64,000 bases of DNA, taken from positions 372,001 to 436,000 of the forward strand of contig NZ_MRDM01000009.1 in the NCBI RefSeq assembly GCF_002008165.1. The letters run 5' to 3'. The notes beneath the pieces were generated by a model, which made no database searches, was not told the origin of the DNA, and saw nothing but the letters and a program-made list of their open reading frames with translations. Positions 63,355 through 64,000 of the stretch are shown in pieces. This stretch comes from Rhizobium laguerreae (lineage in GTDB: Bacteria > Pseudomonadota > Alphaproteobacteria > Rhizobiales > Rhizobiaceae). Numbering within the stretch: position 1 is the stretch's first letter; every line of letters begins with the position of its first letter. The position numbers and the translations under genes are program-made.

Positions 63355-63988
63355 CACTCTTTTCCTTTCTTCTCTTCAAAAGTCTCGCACCAACAGTCAT
63401 GGACAGCAGTGTTTTCGGAACAAGGGCAACCATAGCGACGTGGATGACGAGAAATCCCAACAGAGCCGTCATACCTGTGAAATGCACGATACGGGCGGAG
63501 TCGAAGCCGCCAAGGAGCGCCGTTAACAGGCCAAACTGGATGGGCTTCCAGAGGACCAATCCAGACCCAACCATCAACACGCCGAGAAGAAGAACCCCAA
63601 GATACATGACCTTCTGAATGGCATTGTAGCCGTGAGCTTCATGCCGGAGGCCGAAAGTCAGTGCGAGCCCAAGATCGCGCAGGAGATCGCCGAGGCGCAA
63701 TGTCAGCATGCGTTTACGCAGATAATTGGTTGCCGTGCCGAAGGCGAGATAGACGACGCCGTTGCCGACAAAGAGCCACATCACCGCGAAATGCCAGGCC
63801 GTGGATCCGCCAAGCCAGCCGCCAAGCGTCATTTCCTCCGGGAAGCGGAAGGGTAGGATGGGATGGGCATTGTAAATGCCCATTCCGCTCATCACCATAC
63901 ACACCATCGCAAAGACGTTGATCCAGTGCGTGAGGCGAACCACAACAGGATGACCTGCCGACCGTGGATCGTTCTTTTCTTGTCGCAT
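63338..63988 (-). CDS. Cytochrome b561-type membrane subunit (formate-dehydrogenase gamma-like)
   Basis: A 216-residue membrane protein with four or five helices and haem-ligand-type histidines in VRLTHWINV, AWHFAVMWLF and RIVHFTGMTA/IHVAM, the di-haem cytochrome b pattern. It probably carries electrons between quinone and the periplasmic molybdoenzyme, whose gene overlaps its end by 17 bases. ATG 63988 has GAGG 7 bases upstream. The gene is complete just inside the window's right edge; whether more genes precede it cannot be seen. Confidence 0.8.
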   Translation of the reverse strand: MRQEKNDPRSAGHPVVVRLTHWINVFAMVCMVMSGMGIYNAHPILPFRFPEEMTLGGWLGGSTAWHFAVMWLFVGNGVVYLAFGTATNYLRKRMLTLRLGDLLRDLGLALTFGLRHEAHGYNAIQKVMYLGVLLLGVLMVGSGLVLWKPIQFGLLTALLGGFDSARIVHFTGMTALLGFLVIHVAMVALVPKTLLSMTVGARLLKRRKEKSDGGAA

Positions 63989-64000
63989 CCTGCGCCTCAC

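Overview
The window reads as a catabolic stretch of a fast-growing rhizobium (Rhizobium leguminosarum/etli type). The reasons are the thuR-thuEFGKAB trehalose locus in its rhizobial order, a complete ectoine/5-hydroxyectoine utilisation cluster, very dense packing of ABC importers, GC-rich codon usage with AT-rich promoters, and a rhizobial-looking palindromic repeat. No tRNA, rRNA, ribosomal or other core genes were seen, so an accessory replicon (large plasmid or chromid) is likely, but that is inference.

Layout. 1-4074: end of a glycerol-3-phosphate/glycerophosphodiester uptake operon (ugpE partial, ugpC, phosphodiesterase, DeoR regulator, HAD phosphatase). 4032-20830: a carbohydrate cluster that I cannot assign to a known pathway. 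It holds two permeases and a binding protein on the minus strand, LacI and DeoR regulators, two Gfo/Idh/MocA dehydrogenases, two TIM-barrel isomerases, two alpha/beta hydrolases, a class I aldolase, a PfkB kinase, a pentulose-phosphate-type 3-epimerase and a ROK kinase. Its only ABC ATPase lies about 8 kb from the binding protein. 20888-28373: thuR divergent from thuEFGKAB, with two LacI-type operators between them; the products import trehalose-type disaccharides and assimilate them through 3-keto derivatives. 28519-28914: a DUF4112 protein.

29086-43410: ectoine catabolism. The minus-strand operon is doeX-doeC-doeD plus an extra MDR dehydrogenase. The divergent arm is enuR-ehuABCD-eutABC-doeA-doeB. 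Together they import (hydroxy)ectoine, open the ring, deacetylate to diaminobutyrate, transaminate to aspartate semialdehyde and oxidise to aspartate. Next come a convergent chemoreceptor (43438-45255) and a decayed patch (45399-46977) with vapB and a vapC stump, a Ser/Thr-rich fragment, a TetR regulator and a chemoreceptor fragment.

47087-50149 and 51135-54783: two polar amino-acid-type ABC importers, the second led by a GntR/FCD regulator. Around them are phd-vapC, parDE and RES-Xre toxin-antitoxin pairs, each with its own candidate operator.

56946-62137: a homologue set of enterobacterial yjfIJKLMC (DUF2170, PspA, DUF2491, DUF350, DUF1190, glutathionylspermidine-synthase-like ATP-grasp) arranged divergently and carrying a TVGYGD potassium channel with RCK domain. 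This is the best candidate for a poorly described multi-gene system here. 62212-64000: a decayed alpha/beta hydrolase, then a molybdopterin oxidoreductase with a Tat-type leader overlapping its cytochrome b membrane partner.

Start codons were moved downstream of the longest open frame where a Shine-Dalgarno sequence or gene overlap supported it.
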